Shown here in pieces: positions 27,994 to 38,124 of a stretch of 64,000 bases of DNA. Below the pieces are notes generated by a model. That model saw only the letters and a program-made list of their open reading frames with translations, searched no databases and was not told where the DNA came from. Position 1 is the stretch's first letter, and each line of letters starts with the position of its first letter. Position numbers and translations under genes: made by a program. Location: contig NZ_SOBG01000007.1 of assembly GCF_004365575.1 (NCBI RefSeq), positions 62,001 to 126,000 of the forward strand. Reading direction: 5' to 3'. The DNA is from Hypnocyclicus thermotrophus (GTDB lineage: Bacteria; Fusobacteriota; Fusobacteriia; Fusobacteriales; Fusobacteriaceae).

Positions 27994-29949
27994 TTGGAAT
28001 TTAATAATAAATTAAAATTTTTTTTAATATTTATAATTTTTGTTTTCGTTATTCTTTTAGGACGATTATTTAGTTTGCAAATTATTCAAAGTAGAAAATA
28101 TAAAGAAATAGTAAAAACACAAATAATAAAAAATTATAATTTAGAAGGTAAAAGAGGAAAGATATTATCAAAAAATGGAGATGAATTAGCTTATGATATT
28201 ACCTATTTTTATATAATTTTAAATCCATATAATATTGTAAAAGATAATGTAGAAAAAGAGTATAGCTTAATTTTATCCAAATATATTAAAGAAAAAAAAT
28301 CATCTTTTGAAAAATTATTAAATAAAAAGTATAAAGATGGTAGAAAATATTTAAAAATAAAAAATGTATTAGATGAAAAATTAAAAGAGAAATTAATAAA
28401 AGAATTAAAAAAGAATAAGTTATATAAATATAGTTATATAACTTTTGAAACCTCAAACATAAGAAAATATGCTAATGAAAAATTATTTAGACATATAATA
28501 GGATTTTTGGGATATAACGAAGATAATATAAAAGTTGGAAAATTTGGAGTAGAAAAAATATTTGAAAATGAATTAAAAGGTAAAAAAGAAAAAATTATTA
28601 GTTATGTAGAGAAAACAAGAAAAAGAGAATTACCAATGTTTTCTTCATTTAAAAATAATAATAATGAAATAAATCCAGATGGTGATAATGTTGTTTTAAC
28701 AATAGATTATTTTATGCAATATATTTTATATGAAGAATTAATAAGTATGTATAATGATTATCAACCAAATTGGGCTTCAGGAATAATAATGAATCCTAAT
28801 AACGGAGAAATACTTTCAATGGTATCACTTCCAGTTAATAAAGTAGCATATACAAAAAATACTATAATCCAAAATATATATGAGCCTGGTTCGGTAATGA
28901 AACCAATAATAGTATCTGCAGCACTTGAAGAAAAATTAGTTTCAACAAAAGATACTTTTAATAATTTAGAGGGAAAAATAGTAAAATATGATGCAGTTAT
29001 TAGAGATAGTAGTAATTCATCTAGAGGAATATTAAAATTAGAAGATGTATTAATAAAGTCAAGTAATGTAGGAATGGTTAAAATAGCTGATAGAATAGAC
29101 GCAAAAACTTTTGAAGAATATCTTAAAAAATTTGGATTTTATGAAAAAACAAATATAGATTTACCTAATGAGATTAATATAAAACAACTACCTTATAAAA
29201 AATGGGATGGATTAAAAAAATATACAATGGCATTTGGTCAAGGGATAGCAGTAACTCCTATTCAAATGATAAACGCGTTTAGTGCAGTTATAAATGGAGG
29301 GATTCTTTATAAGCCAAGAGTAATAAAAAAAATAACTACAGCTGAAGGAGAAACAATTAAAGAATTTAAATCAGAAATTATTAGGAGTAATATTATTTCT
29401 AAAGAAACATCAGATACAATAAAAAAAATATTATATAAAGTTGTAGAAGAAGGAACAGGTAAAAAAGCTAAAATTGACGGTTATAGTATAGGTGGTAAAA
29501 CAGGAACTTCACAAAAAAGTGAAAATGGGAGATATTCTGATGATAAATTTATAGTGTCTTTTATGGGATTTTATCCTTTAGATAAGCCAGAATATTTAAT
29601 ATTATTAATAGCAGATGATCCTAAAAGTGATAAAAATGTATATGGTGGAAGTATATTAGCACCTGTATTTAAAAATGTAATGAAGAGAATTTTTAAATAT
29701 AAAAATATACCACCAGAAAAAAATATAGAGGAGTTAGAAGACGAGGAAGTAAAATATAATAAAATAGAATTTGATTTAAAATATATGCCAGAGTTAAAAG
29801 GGCTAACATATAGAGATGTTATAGGAGTGTTTAAAGACACGGAATTCAAATTGGATATAAGTGGAAGAGGTAAGGTTGTTTATCAATATCCAAAGCCAGG
29901 AATTGAGCTTAAGAAGAATATAGCAATAAAAATAAAACTAGAGGAGTAA
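27994..29949 (+). CDS. Class B penicillin-binding protein (FtsI/SpoVD-like) with PASTA domain
   Basis: About 651 aa. One N-terminal membrane helix (FFLIFIIFVFVILLGRL), a PBP dimerisation domain and a transpeptidase domain with active-site PGSVMKP (SxxK), SSNVG (SxN) and GGKTGTSQK (KTG). The C-terminal 55 residues (MPELKGLTYRDVI to the end) form one PASTA-like repeat. It cross-links peptidoglycan, probably in septation. The start is uncertain: TTG 27994 is best spaced after AAGGTGA; GTG 27985 and ATG 27988 overlap that site. Its location amid folate and translation genes is not the usual dcw cluster. Confidence 0.9.
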   Translation: MEFNNKLKFFLIFIIFVFVILLGRLFSLQIIQSRKYKEIVKTQIIKNYNLEGKRGKILSKNGDELAYDITYFYIILNPYNIVKDNVEKEYSLILSKYIKEKKSSFEKLLNKKYKDGRKYLKIKNVLDEKLKEKLIKELKKNKLYKYSYITFETSNIRKYANEKLFRHIIGFLGYNEDNIKVGKFGVEKIFENELKGKKEKIISYVEKTRKRELPMFSSFKNNNNEINPDGDNVVLTIDYFMQYILYEELISMYNDYQPNWASGIIMNPNNGEILSMVSLPVNKVAYTKNTIIQNIYEPGSVMKPIIVSAALEEKLVSTKDTFNNLEGKIVKYDAVIRDSSNSSRGILKLEDVLIKSSNVGMVKIADRIDAKTFEEYLKKFGFYEKTNIDLPNEINIKQLPYKKWDGLKKYTMAFGQGIAVTPIQMINAFSAVINGGILYKPRVIKKITTAEGETIKEFKSEIIRSNIISKETSDTIKKILYKVVEEGTGKKAKIDGYSIGGKTGTSQKSENGRYSDDKFIVSFMGFYPLDKPEYLILLIADDPKSDKNVYGGSILAPVFKNVMKRIFKYKNIPPEKNIEELEDEEVKYNKIEFDLKYMPELKGLTYRDVIGVFKDTEFKLDISGRGKVVYQYPKPGIELKKNIAIKIKLEE

Positions 29950-29953
29950 ACAG

Positions 29954-31324
29954 GTGAAGTTATTTGAAAGTAATATTTCAATTGTTGATTTTTATAAAAT
30001 AAATAAAGAAAATTTTTCAGAAGAATTTATTATACTTGACTCAGCTAATAAGAGTAAATTATCTAATTATTCATATATATGTGCTTATTTTAATAATAAA
30101 ATTACATTAAAAGATAATTTAGTGAAATTTAATAATCAAATAATTGAAGAAAATATTTTTTATAAAGCTAGAGAAATATTGGAAATAAATAATAATAAAA
30201 AATATAAATATCCGTTTTATAATGGTGGACTGATAGGAATAATTTCTTATGACTATAATAAATATATAGAAAAATTGCCTAATATAGCAAAAGACGATTT
30301 AGGAATTGAAGATATATATTTTGTAATGCCTAATTTAATTATAGTAAAAGATGAAAAAACTAATGAATTTTATGAATTGAATTATTCAGATAAAAGATTT
30401 AAATGGAATAATACAATAAATTTTAAAAATAATATTGAAATAATTGAAGAAGATGTTGAGTGGGAAGATATAAAAAATTTTATACCTAATATGTCAAAAG
30501 AACAATTTGAAAAAATTGTAGAAAAAGCTAAATATTATATAAAAGAAGGAGATGTATTCCAAGTAAACCTAAGTCAAAGATTTATGACGGAATTTCCAGA
30601 CGAAGATAGTTTTTATTTATACGAAATACTTAGAAAAATTAATCCATCGCCATTTGCATCTTTTATAAATTTAAAAGAATTTAGACTTATTAGTCAATCA
30701 CCAGAAAGACTAGTTAAATTAGAAAATAATAAAATAGAAACAAGACCTATAGCAGGAACTAGAAGAATAAAAAAAGATAATAAAATAGATAATATAAATT
30801 TTGAAAAAGAATTAAAAATAGATGAAAAAGAATTAGCAGAACATGTAATGCTTGTTGATTTAGAAAGAAATGATATAGGGAAAATATCAAAAATTGGAAC
30901 TGTAAAAGTAAATGAATTTATGGTAATAGAAAAATATTCTCACGTAATGCATATAGTATCCAATATTATAGGAGAATTAGATAAAAAGTATGATGGATTT
31001 GATGTTATAAATGCTATGTTTCCAGGTGGAACAATAACAGGTGCTCCTAAAATAAGAACTATGGAAATTATAGAAGAATTAGAACCTACTAAAAGAGGTT
31101 TTTATACAGGAAGTATGGGATTTATAGACTTTAATGGGAATATTGATTTTAATATTATTATAAGAAGTTTTATTCAAAAAGAAAATAAAGTGTACTTTCA
31201 AGTAGGAGCAGGTATTGTATATGATTCGGATCCTAAAAAAGAGTATAAAGAAACTATTAATAAAGCTAGAGCAATGATTTTAGCTTATAAAAATTATATA
31301 AATAATAAAAAAGGTAAAATATGA
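29954..31324 (+). CDS. pabB: Aminodeoxychorismate synthase component I
   Basis: 456 aa, GTG start with AGGAG 7 bases upstream. Chorismate-binding enzyme family with VFQVNLSQRF, QSPERLVKL, ETRPIAGTRRI, HVMLVDLERNDIG and MFPGGTITGAPKIR. The PGGTITGAPK form distinguishes PabB from anthranilate synthase TrpE (PAGTVSGAPK). It converts chorismate with ammonia to aminodeoxychorismate, which the pabC product cleaves. The 4-base overlap with priA (ATGA) shows tight coupling. Confidence 0.92.
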   Translation: MKLFESNISIVDFYKINKENFSEEFIILDSANKSKLSNYSYICAYFNNKITLKDNLVKFNNQIIEENIFYKAREILEINNNKKYKYPFYNGGLIGIISYDYNKYIEKLPNIAKDDLGIEDIYFVMPNLIIVKDEKTNEFYELNYSDKRFKWNNTINFKNNIEIIEEDVEWEDIKNFIPNMSKEQFEKIVEKAKYYIKEGDVFQVNLSQRFMTEFPDEDSFYLYEILRKINPSPFASFINLKEFRLISQSPERLVKLENNKIETRPIAGTRRIKKDNKIDNINFEKELKIDEKELAEHVMLVDLERNDIGKISKIGTVKVNEFMVIEKYSHVMHIVSNIIGELDKKYDGFDVINAMFPGGTITGAPKIRTMEIIEELEPTKRGFYTGSMGFIDFNGNIDFNIIIRSFIQKENKVYFQVGAGIVYDSDPKKEYKETINKARAMILAYKNYINNKKGKI

Positions 31325-33462
31325 GATATTTAAATTTATATGTTTATGGACAAGAAGGTTTTTATGTTTATTTAGATGAAAACAACGAATATGAAATAGG
31401 TGAACATGTCCTTGTAATGTTTATGAATAGAAAAAAAATAGGACTTGTAGTTTCTGAATCAAAAGATAGAGAATTTTCTTTTAAAGTAAATAAAATCCTT
31501 CAAAAGCTTTATGGTGAAATAAAATTTAGTAAAAATTTAATAGAACTTTTTTTATGGATACAAAATCATTATTTATGTAGTTTTTCTCAATTAATAGATA
31601 GTATTTATCCAAAAGATTTGAAAGCAGAGATAGAAAAATATTATAAATTATCAAATGAATTTATACCTGCAGATGAAAAAGATAAAGAATTTCTCAATTA
31701 TATAAAGAAAAAAGAGAAATATAAATTAAAAACTTTATATAATAGATATACAAAAGGATATATTGAAAAATTAATAAAAAAGAAAGTTTTAGAAGAAGTA
31801 AATCAAGAATTTAACACAAAAAATAATTATAATGATTTTAAAGATATAAAAGTTATACTAGAAAACAATAAAATAAATTTAAATGAAGAACAAAAATTAG
31901 CAAAAGAAAAAATAATTAATGGGAATAAAAAATACTACTTACTCTATGGAGTAACAGGTTCTGGAAAAACAGAAGTATATATACAACTTATAAGAGATGC
32001 TATTATAGAAAATAAAGGTGCAATATTTTTGTTACCAGAAATATCATTGACTCCACAAATGATAAAGAGATTTAAAGAAGAATTTGGAGAACAAATAGCC
32101 ATACTTCATAGCAAACTTACTAATACTGATAGAAAAAAAGAGTGGTTAAGTATATATAATGGGAATAAAAAAATAGTATTAGGAGTGCGTTCAGCAATAT
32201 TTGCACCAGTAAAAAATCTAAAATATATAATAATGGATGAAGAACATGAAACAACATATAAGCAAGACACTAATCCAAGATATAATGCTAAATATGTAGC
32301 AATCAAAAGAGCAGAAATTGATAACTGCAAAGTTATATTTGGAAGCGCAACGCCTTCAATAGAGAGTTATTATTTTGCACAAAATAATATTTTTGAATTA
32401 ATTAAATTAAAAAATAGATTTAATAGTATAAAAATGCCTAAAATAAATATAGTAGATATGAAAAGAGAAGAAAATGAATATTTTAGTAAAAAACTTATAA
32501 AGAGAACAATAGAAGAGTTAAGAAAAAATAATCAAGTAATATTTTTTATCAATAGAAAAGGTTATTCTACGTATATTCAGTGTAAAGAATGTGGACATGT
32601 AGAAGAATGTCCGAATTGTGCAGTATCACTTGATTTTTATGCAAGTAGTAAAGAATACAAATGTAATTATTGTGGATATAAAAGAAAATATACTAATAAA
32701 TGTAGTAGTTGTGGAAGTACAAATTTAAAATATTCTGGAAAAGGTACTGAAAAAATAGAAACCGAATTAAAAAAACATTTTAAAGATAGTAAAATAATAA
32801 GAGTGGATGCAGACACTACAAAAGATAGAGATAGCTATGCACAAATATATAATGATTTTTATAATAAAAAATATGATATAATGATAGGAACTCAAATAAT
32901 TTCTAAAGGATTTCATTTTCCAAATGTAACTTTGGTGGGCATTATTACAGCAGATACAATAATTAATTTTCCAGATTTTAGAGCTGGCGAAAAAACATTT
33001 CAAATTATATCTCAAACAGCAGGAAGAGCAGGACGAGATAAAAAAGAGGGAGAAGTGTTAATTCAAACTTATAATCCAGATCATTATAGTATTTTATCAG
33101 TTATAAATCATAATTATGAAGAATTTTATGATATAGAAATAAAAAATAGAAAAATGCTTAATTATCCACCATTTTCTAGAATCATAAATATAATTGTATC
33201 AGGATTAGAAATAGAGAAAGTATTTAAAAAAGCTAAAAAATTATATGGTATACTGATAAATATAGCTAAAAATTTAGAAATATATGGGCCTATTGAAGCA
33301 CCTATATTTAAAATAAAATCTAGATATAGATATCAAATATTTATTAAAGGAGAGAGAAAAGAGATAAATAGAATAAAAAAATATATTATAGAAAATGTAA
33401 ATAAAGAAAAAAATGATAGTGTGAGAATAGTAATTGATGTTGATCCAATGAATTTAATGTAA
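31321..33462 (+). CDS. priA: Primosomal replication restart helicase PriA
   Basis: 713 aa. N-terminal 3'-DNA-binding region; helicase core with Walker A GVTGSGKTEVY, DEEH box IIMDEEHE, FGSATPSIES; eight zinc-binding cysteines inserted in CKECGHVEECPNCA...CNYCGY...CSSCGS; then GTQIISKGFHFPNV and TAGRAGRDKKEG. It reloads the replisome at stalled forks. It overlaps pabB by 4 bases, and def follows after 13 bases, an arrangement (priA-def-fmt) common in bacteria. Confidence 0.96.
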   Translation: MRYLNLYVYGQEGFYVYLDENNEYEIGEHVLVMFMNRKKIGLVVSESKDREFSFKVNKILQKLYGEIKFSKNLIELFLWIQNHYLCSFSQLIDSIYPKDLKAEIEKYYKLSNEFIPADEKDKEFLNYIKKKEKYKLKTLYNRYTKGYIEKLIKKKVLEEVNQEFNTKNNYNDFKDIKVILENNKINLNEEQKLAKEKIINGNKKYYLLYGVTGSGKTEVYIQLIRDAIIENKGAIFLLPEISLTPQMIKRFKEEFGEQIAILHSKLTNTDRKKEWLSIYNGNKKIVLGVRSAIFAPVKNLKYIIMDEEHETTYKQDTNPRYNAKYVAIKRAEIDNCKVIFGSATPSIESYYFAQNNIFELIKLKNRFNSIKMPKINIVDMKREENEYFSKKLIKRTIEELRKNNQVIFFINRKGYSTYIQCKECGHVEECPNCAVSLDFYASSKEYKCNYCGYKRKYTNKCSSCGSTNLKYSGKGTEKIETELKKHFKDSKIIRVDADTTKDRDSYAQIYNDFYNKKYDIMIGTQIISKGFHFPNVTLVGIITADTIINFPDFRAGEKTFQIISQTAGRAGRDKKEGEVLIQTYNPDHYSILSVINHNYEEFYDIEIKNRKMLNYPPFSRIINIIVSGLEIEKVFKKAKKLYGILINIAKNLEIYGPIEAPIFKIKSRYRYQIFIKGERKEINRIKKYIIENVNKEKNDSVRIVIDVDPMNLM

Positions 33463-33475
33463 TATGGAGGTAAAA

Positions 33476-33985
33476 ATGATAATGGATATAGTAACATATG
33501 GTAGCAGTGTATTAAGAGAAAAATCAAAAAAAATAGAGAAAATAGATGACGAAATAAAAACTCTTTTAAATAATATGGTAGAAACTATGCAGGAGGCACA
33601 AGGTGTAGGTTTAGCAGCTCCACAAGTGGGAATAAATATTAGAGCTTTTGTTCTTGATATTGGTGATGGAAATATAAGAAAAGTAATTAATCCAGAATTT
33701 TTAGAATTTTCTAATAATATAGTAGAGCAAGAAGAAGGATGTTTGAGCATACCTGGAATATATAAAAAAGTAAAAAGACCTGAATCACTTAAAATAAAAT
33801 ATTTAAATGAAAATGGTGAAGAAGTAATAGAACAAGCAGAGGGGTTATTAGCTAGAGCATTTCAACATGAATATGATCATTTAGAAGGGGTTCTTTTTGT
33901 GGATAAAATTTCACCAGTAGCAAAAAGATTGGTCTCGAATAAATTGCAAAAATTAAAAAAAGAAACATTAAAAAAAATAAAATAG
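33476..33985 (+). CDS. def: Peptide deformylase
   Basis: 169 aa from ATG 33476, with GGAGG at 33466-33470; the ATG at 33464 overlaps that site. All three metal motifs are intact: GVGLAAPQVG, EEGCLSIPG (Cys ligand) and QHEYDHLEG (HExxH). It removes the formyl group from nascent N-formyl-methionine. It is adjacent to fmt, which adds that group to the initiator tRNA. Confidence 0.96.
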   Translation: MIMDIVTYGSSVLREKSKKIEKIDDEIKTLLNNMVETMQEAQGVGLAAPQVGINIRAFVLDIGDGNIRKVINPEFLEFSNNIVEQEEGCLSIPGIYKKVKRPESLKIKYLNENGEEVIEQAEGLLARAFQHEYDHLEGVLFVDKISPVAKRLVSNKLQKLKKETLKKIK

Positions 33986-33993
33986 GAGGGAAT

Positions 33994-34926
33994 ATGAGAA
34001 TATTATTTATGGGAACACCAGAATTTGCAGTTCCTTCTCTAGAAATATTAAATAAATATCATGAAATTATTGGAGTATTTACAAAAATAGATAAGCCAAA
34101 TCAAAGAGGGAAAAAAATAAAATTTAATCCTGTAAAGCAATATGCAATTGATAATAACTTAGATATATATCAAGTGAAATCAGTAAAATCAAAAGAAGTA
34201 ATTGAAAAAATAAAAGAACTAAACCCAGATCTTATTGTAGTAGTAGCATATGGCAAAATATTACCAAATGAGCTTATAGAAATACCAAAATATGGAACAA
34301 TAAATGTACATTCATCATTATTACCAAAATATAGAGGAGCAGCTCCTATTCATTATGCAATAATTAATGGAGAAAAAGAAACAGGAGTAACCATTATGGA
34401 TATTGCAGAAGAACTTGATGCAGGAGATATAATTTTGCAAGCTAAAACAGAAATAAGTGATGATGATAATTTAAAAAGTGTTCATGATAGATTGGCTGAA
34501 ATAGGTGCTAAAACTTTATTAAAAGCAATAAAATTAATTGAAGAAGGAAAAGTAATAAGAAAATCACAAAATCATGAAGAAGCGACATTTGTAAAACCAA
34601 TATTAAAAGAAGAAACAAAAATTAATTGGAATAAATCTAAAAGAGAAATATTTAATTTCGTAAGAGGATTAGATCCATTTCCAGGAGCATTTTTTACGTT
34701 TAATAATAAAATTTTTAAATTATATAGAGTAGAAGAGTATGATAAAACATATGAAGATGCAGAAATCGGAGAAATAGTAGAGTTTGATAAAAAAAGAGGA
34801 CCTATTGTAAAAGTTAAAGATGGTTCTATAATTTTAACAAAAGTTAAACCAGAAAATAAAAAAACTATTTCTGGAAGAGATATAATTAATGGAAATTATT
34901 TTGAATTATGTAATAGATTGAATTAA
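33994..34926 (+). CDS. fmt: Methionyl-tRNA formyltransferase
   Basis: 310 aa, standard length. Formyl-transferase domain with MRILFMGTPEFAVPSL, VVVAYGKILP, the folate and catalytic region NVHSSLLPKYRGAAPIH, GVTIMDIAEELDAGDI; C-terminal OB-type domain. It uses 10-formyl-tetrahydrofolate, made by the FolD encoded two genes downstream, to formylate Met-tRNA. AGGAGGG precedes the ATG, 8 bases after def. Confidence 0.96.
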   Translation: MRILFMGTPEFAVPSLEILNKYHEIIGVFTKIDKPNQRGKKIKFNPVKQYAIDNNLDIYQVKSVKSKEVIEKIKELNPDLIVVVAYGKILPNELIEIPKYGTINVHSSLLPKYRGAAPIHYAIINGEKETGVTIMDIAEELDAGDIILQAKTEISDDDNLKSVHDRLAEIGAKTLLKAIKLIEEGKVIRKSQNHEEATFVKPILKEETKINWNKSKREIFNFVRGLDPFPGAFFTFNNKIFKLYRVEEYDKTYEDAEIGEIVEFDKKRGPIVKVKDGSIILTKVKPENKKTISGRDIINGNYFELCNRLN

Positions 34927-34947
34927 AATGATTGGAGGTAATTATTA

Positions 34948-35577
34948 ATGAAAGAAGAAAGAATATCACCGAAGGTGATCGAAAGATTAACAAAATATTT
35001 AAGATGTTTAGAAAATCTTCCACAAGAGGATTATATTTCATCAGAAGAATTAGCAGAAAAAATGGGATTTACAGCGGCACAAGTAAGAAAAGATTTATCT
35101 AATTTTGGAGAGTTTGGAATTAGAGGTAAAGGATATCAAGTAAGAAATCTTTATGCAGATATTGAAAAAATATTAGGTGTTCATAAAACTAATAATGTAA
35201 TTATTGTAGGAATGGGAAGACTAGGAAATGCACTTTTTTCTGAACCAGAATTTACAAAAGAAAGTTTTAATATTGTAGGAATTTTTGATAATTCGGAAAA
35301 TAAAATAGGAAAAGAAATAAATGGTATTAAAATAAGAGATATAAAAGAATTAGAGCATTTTATCAATAGAAAAGAAGATGTAAATATAGCAATTATTACA
35401 GTACCAAAGTCAGTAGCACAAGAACTTACTGATTATTTAGTGAAATGTGGAATAAAAGCAATACTCAATTTTGCACCAATAAAATTAAATGTGCCAAAAA
35501 ATGTTGTAGTAGAAAACATAGATTTATATGCTAAATTACAAGAGTTAAATTATTGGAAAGAAAAAGTTTTAAAATAA
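34948..35577 (+). CDS. rex: Redox-sensing transcriptional repressor Rex
   Basis: 209 aa. N-terminal winged helix with [16 protein letters not shown] and [24 protein letters not shown]-terminal Rossmann domain with [11 protein letters not shown], which senses the NADH/NAD+ ratio. Rex represses fermentation and anaerobic respiration genes when NAD+ is high. I saw no clear Rex operator (TTGTGAA-N-TTCACAA style) in the intergenic regions of this window, so its targets lie elsewhere. Confidence 0.95.
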   Translation: MKEERISPKVIERLTKYLRCLENLPQEDYISSEELAEKMGFTAAQVRKDLSNFGEFGIRGKGYQVRNLYADIEKILGVHKTNNVIIVGMGRLGNALFSEPEFTKESFNIVGIFDNSENKIGKEINGIKIRDIKELEHFINRKEDVNIAIITVPKSVAQELTDYLVKCGIKAILNFAPIKLNVPKNVVVENIDLYAKLQELNYWKEKVLK

Positions 35578-35596
35578 ACAGGAGGATTATATTTTA

Positions 35597-36451
35597 ATGA
35601 AGAAAATAATTGATGGGAGAAAAATCTCTAATGCTATAAAAGAAGAGATAAAAAAAGAAGTAACTGAATTAAAAGAAAAAACAGGAAAAATTCCTGGACT
35701 TGCAGTAGTTTTATTAGGGGAAAATCAAGCTTCAAAAGTATATGTAGGTTCAAAAATAAGAACTTGTGAAGAATTGGGAATTTTTTCTGAAAAATATCAT
35801 TTATCAGAAAAAACAACAGAAGAAGAATTATTAAGATTAATTCAAACGTTAAATAAAAAAGAAAATATTGATGGAATATTAGTACAATTACCCATTCCAA
35901 ACCATATATCAGAACAAAAAATAATTGATGCAATTTCTTATAAAAAAGATGTAGATGGTTTTCATCCAATTAATGTGGGAAAGACTCTTATAGGAGATAA
36001 AACAGGATTTAAATCATGTACACCATATGGAATAATAGAAATGTTAAAAAGAGAAAATATAGAAATATCAGGTAAAGATGCAGTAATAATAGGTAGAAGT
36101 AATATCGTAGGTAAACCTATGGCATCTTTACTTATAGCAGAAAGTGCTACTGTACAAATTTGTCATAGTAGAACAAAAGATTTAGCAGAAAAAACTAAAA
36201 AAGCAGATATACTAATATCAGCTGTAGGAAAAGCTAAATTTATAAAAAAAGATATGATAAAAGATGGAGCAGTAGTTATTGATGTAGGAATGAATAGGGA
36301 TGAAAATAATAAATTATGTGGAGATGTAGATTTTGATGATGTATATGAAAAAGTAAGTAGGATAACGCCTGTACCTGGCGGAGTAGGACTTATGACTGTA
36401 ACAATGCTTATGAAAAATACATTACTATCATTTAAAAATAATAGATTATAA
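35597..36451 (+). CDS. folD: Bifunctional methylenetetrahydrofolate dehydrogenase/cyclohydrolase
   Basis: 284 aa, standard FolD length. Motifs: [18 protein letters not shown] with the catalytic Lys region [26 protein letters not shown], the NADP site [16 protein letters not shown], and [16 protein letters not shown]. It interconverts 5,10-methylene-, methenyl- and 10-formyl-tetrahydrofolate, linking GlyA and PabB/PabC folate supply to Fmt. Last gene before a terminator. Confidence 0.97.
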   Translation: MKKIIDGRKISNAIKEEIKKEVTELKEKTGKIPGLAVVLLGENQASKVYVGSKIRTCEELGIFSEKYHLSEKTTEEELLRLIQTLNKKENIDGILVQLPIPNHISEQKIIDAISYKKDVDGFHPINVGKTLIGDKTGFKSCTPYGIIEMLKRENIEISGKDAVIIGRSNIVGKPMASLLIAESATVQICHSRTKDLAEKTKKADILISAVGKAKFIKKDMIKDGAVVIDVGMNRDENNKLCGDVDFDDVYEKVSRITPVPGGVGLMTVTMLMKNTLLSFKNNRL

Positions 36452-36482
36452 AAAGTTCTAAATTAATAGAACTTTTTTTATT
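36451..36482 (+). terminator. Intrinsic terminator after folD
   Basis: A 10-bp stem AAAAGTTCTA / TAGAACTTTT with a 6-base loop and a T-run. It begins at the folD stop codon. Confidence 0.85.
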
Positions 36483-36601
36483 TTTTGAAACTTTCTTTAA
36501 TTGGTCACAAAATGAACACATTAATAGAGTAAGATTATAGTGTAAGAAGAGATAAAGTCTTAATCAAAACTAAAATATATAAAATAAAAGGAGTGAGTAA
36601 A

Positions 36602-37132
36602 ATGAAAAAAAGATTTTTAATAGCAGGATTAATAGCAATAGCGGTAATTACTAGTACATATGCACATGGTGGTGCAGGAAAAATGTCAGGAAATGGGTAT
36701 AATAGAAATAGTAAAAATTTGAATAATAGAGATTATAAATTTACTAATGAAGAAATAGAAAAATATGAAACAGAACTTAGAGCAAAATATAATATTAAAA
36801 ATGATGAAAAAATTGATTATAAAAAATTAACAGATAAAGAATTAGAAGAATTTGGAGAAATTTTAATGGATAGTATGGTATATGATAAAGAAAGACATGA
36901 ATTTATGGAAAAATTAATGGGCGGAGATAATAGCGAACAGTTAAAATATATGCATATAAATACAGCAATAAATTATCTTGAAGGATATGGATTTGGAATG
37001 GGTGGAATGATGGGAAACAATGGAATATGGGGAAATAATTCTGATGCATTAGATATATTAAAAGAAAGATATGCAAAAGGAGAAATAACAAAAGAAGAAT
37101 ATAATGAAATGAAAGCTGAATTAACTAAATAG
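36602..37132 (+). CDS. Exported protein with C-terminal SHOCT motif
   Basis: 176 aa from ATG 36602; AAAGGAGTGAG upstream excludes the GTG at 36593. Signal peptide MKKRFLIAGLIAIAVITSTYA followed by HGGAGK. The mature part has a glycine/methionine-rich stretch (GYGFGMGGMMG) and ends in a SHOCT motif (LDILKERYAKGEITKEEYNEMK). It resembles small exported proteins beside metal- or envelope-stress two-component systems. The similar next gene, and the OmpR/histidine kinase pair after it, suggest a sensory or regulated partner. Function unknown. Confidence 0.75.
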   Translation: MKKRFLIAGLIAIAVITSTYAHGGAGKMSGNGYNRNSKNLNNRDYKFTNEEIEKYETELRAKYNIKNDEKIDYKKLTDKELEEFGEILMDSMVYDKERHEFMEKLMGGDNSEQLKYMHINTAINYLEGYGFGMGGMMGNNGIWGNNSDALDILKERYAKGEITKEEYNEMKAELTK

Positions 37133-37344
37133 AGGTGGAAAATATGTGGAGATTTTTTAACGGTGGATGTTATAATTTGTTTGGAGGTCAAGGAATAATG
37201 ATGATAATATTTTGGATAGTAATAGTGGCATTAATATTTTACTTTATAAATAAAAATGGAAATAAAGAAATATTTAAAAGTAAAACATCTTTAGAAATTT
37301 TAAAAGAAAGATATGCAAAAGGAGAAATAACAAAAGAAGAATAT
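37058..37344 (+). repeat. 45-base exact direct repeat encoding two SHOCT motifs
   Basis: Copies at 37058-37102 and 37300-37344 are identical and in frame, encoding LKERYAKGEITKEEY in two adjacent genes. Exact nucleotide identity points to recent duplication or gene conversion rather than protein-level selection alone. Confidence 0.9.
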
Positions 37345-37368
37345 GAAAAAATAAAAAAAGATCTATAA
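37144..37368 (+). CDS. Single-span membrane protein with SHOCT motif
   Basis: 74 aa from ATG 37144 (GAGGTGG site just upstream; GTG 37135 lies within it). Short N-terminal MWRFFNGGCYN, one membrane helix (IMMIIFWIVIVALIFYFI), then a cytosolic tail ending in a SHOCT motif identical for 15 residues to the one in the previous gene. It lies 11 bases after that gene. Function unknown. The pair may act together at the membrane. Confidence 0.78.
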   Translation: MWRFFNGGCYNLFGGQGIMMIIFWIVIVALIFYFINKNGNKEIFKSKTSLEILKERYAKGEITKEEYEKIKKDL

Positions 37369-37377
37369 TATGGTATA

Positions 37378-37420
37378 ATAATAGAGTGAGAATATTAAAT
37401 TTTCACTCTATTATATATTT
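37378..37420 (+). terminator. Terminator between the SHOCT genes and the two-component genes
   Basis: A 12-bp stem ATAATAGAGTGA / TCACTCTATTAT with a 13-base AT loop, followed by ATATTTTTAT. Confidence 0.65.
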
Positions 37421-37434
37421 TTATGAGGTGTAAA

Positions 37435-38124
37435 ATGAAAAGAATACTTATTATTGAAGATGAAAAAAATATACGAAAAATAATAAAAGATTATTTGAAA
37501 AAAGAAAATTATAAAATATTAGAAGCTGAAGATGGAGAAGAAGGATTAAATAAGTTTTTTGAAAATAATATTGATTTAGTAATATTAGATATAATGTTAC
37601 CTAAAATAGATGGATGGAGTGTATGCAAACAAATTAGGCATAAAAATAAAGAAGTATATATTCTGATGTTAACAGCTAGAGATAAAGAATTAGATGAAAT
37701 ATTTGGATTTGAGCTTGGAGCAGATGAATATATAACAAAACCATTTAGTCCAAGAGTATTAGTAGCTAAAATAAATAGAATTTTTAAAAAAAACTTAGAA
37801 TTAAATAAAAGTAATAAAATAAAAATAGAGAAATTACTAATAAATAAAGATAGTCATAGAGTATATTATGATAATAATTTACTTAATTTATCACCAAAAG
37901 AGTATGAACTTTTATTATATTTAATAGAAAACAAGAATATAGTTTTGTCACGAGAAAAAATATTAGATAATGTATGGGGATATAATTTTTTTGGAGATGT
38001 ACGAACAGTAGATACACATATTAAAAAACTTAGAAAAAAAATAGAAAATAATTATATTGAAACAATAAGAGGGTATGGTTATATGTTCTCATTTAAGGAG
38101 ATTGATTATGAAAAAAACAAATAA
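37435..38124 (+). CDS. OmpR/PhoB-family response regulator
   Basis: 229 aa from ATG 37435 (GAGGTG at 37425-37430). Receiver domain with ILIIEDE, phosphoacceptor LVILDIMLP, LTARD and YITKPFS; winged-helix output domain with LSPKEYELLLYL, SREKILDNVWGY, VDTHIKKLRKK and RGYGYMF. It overlaps the histidine kinase gene by 17 bases, so the two form a pair. Likely targets are the adjacent SHOCT genes, by position only. Confidence 0.92.
   Translation: MKRILIIEDEKNIRKIIKDYLKKENYKILEAEDGEEGLNKFFENNIDLVILDIMLPKIDGWSVCKQIRHKNKEVYILMLTARDKELDEIFGFELGADEYITKPFSPRVLVAKINRIFKKNLELNKSNKIKIEKLLINKDSHRVYYDNNLLNLSPKEYELLLYLIENKNIVLSREKILDNVWGYNFFGDVRTVDTHIKKLRKKIENNYIETIRGYGYMFSFKEIDYEKNK

Noticed and set aside
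35634-35969. 111-codon minus-strand frame opposite folD
   Set aside because: Low-complexity Leu/Phe-rich shadow of a clear FolD coding sequence, without ribosome site.
36483-36601. Possible Rex or CRP-type operator (GGTCACAAAATGAACACA) before the SHOCT gene
   Set aside because: The two halves do not form a good palindrome, and no promoter could be aligned with it.
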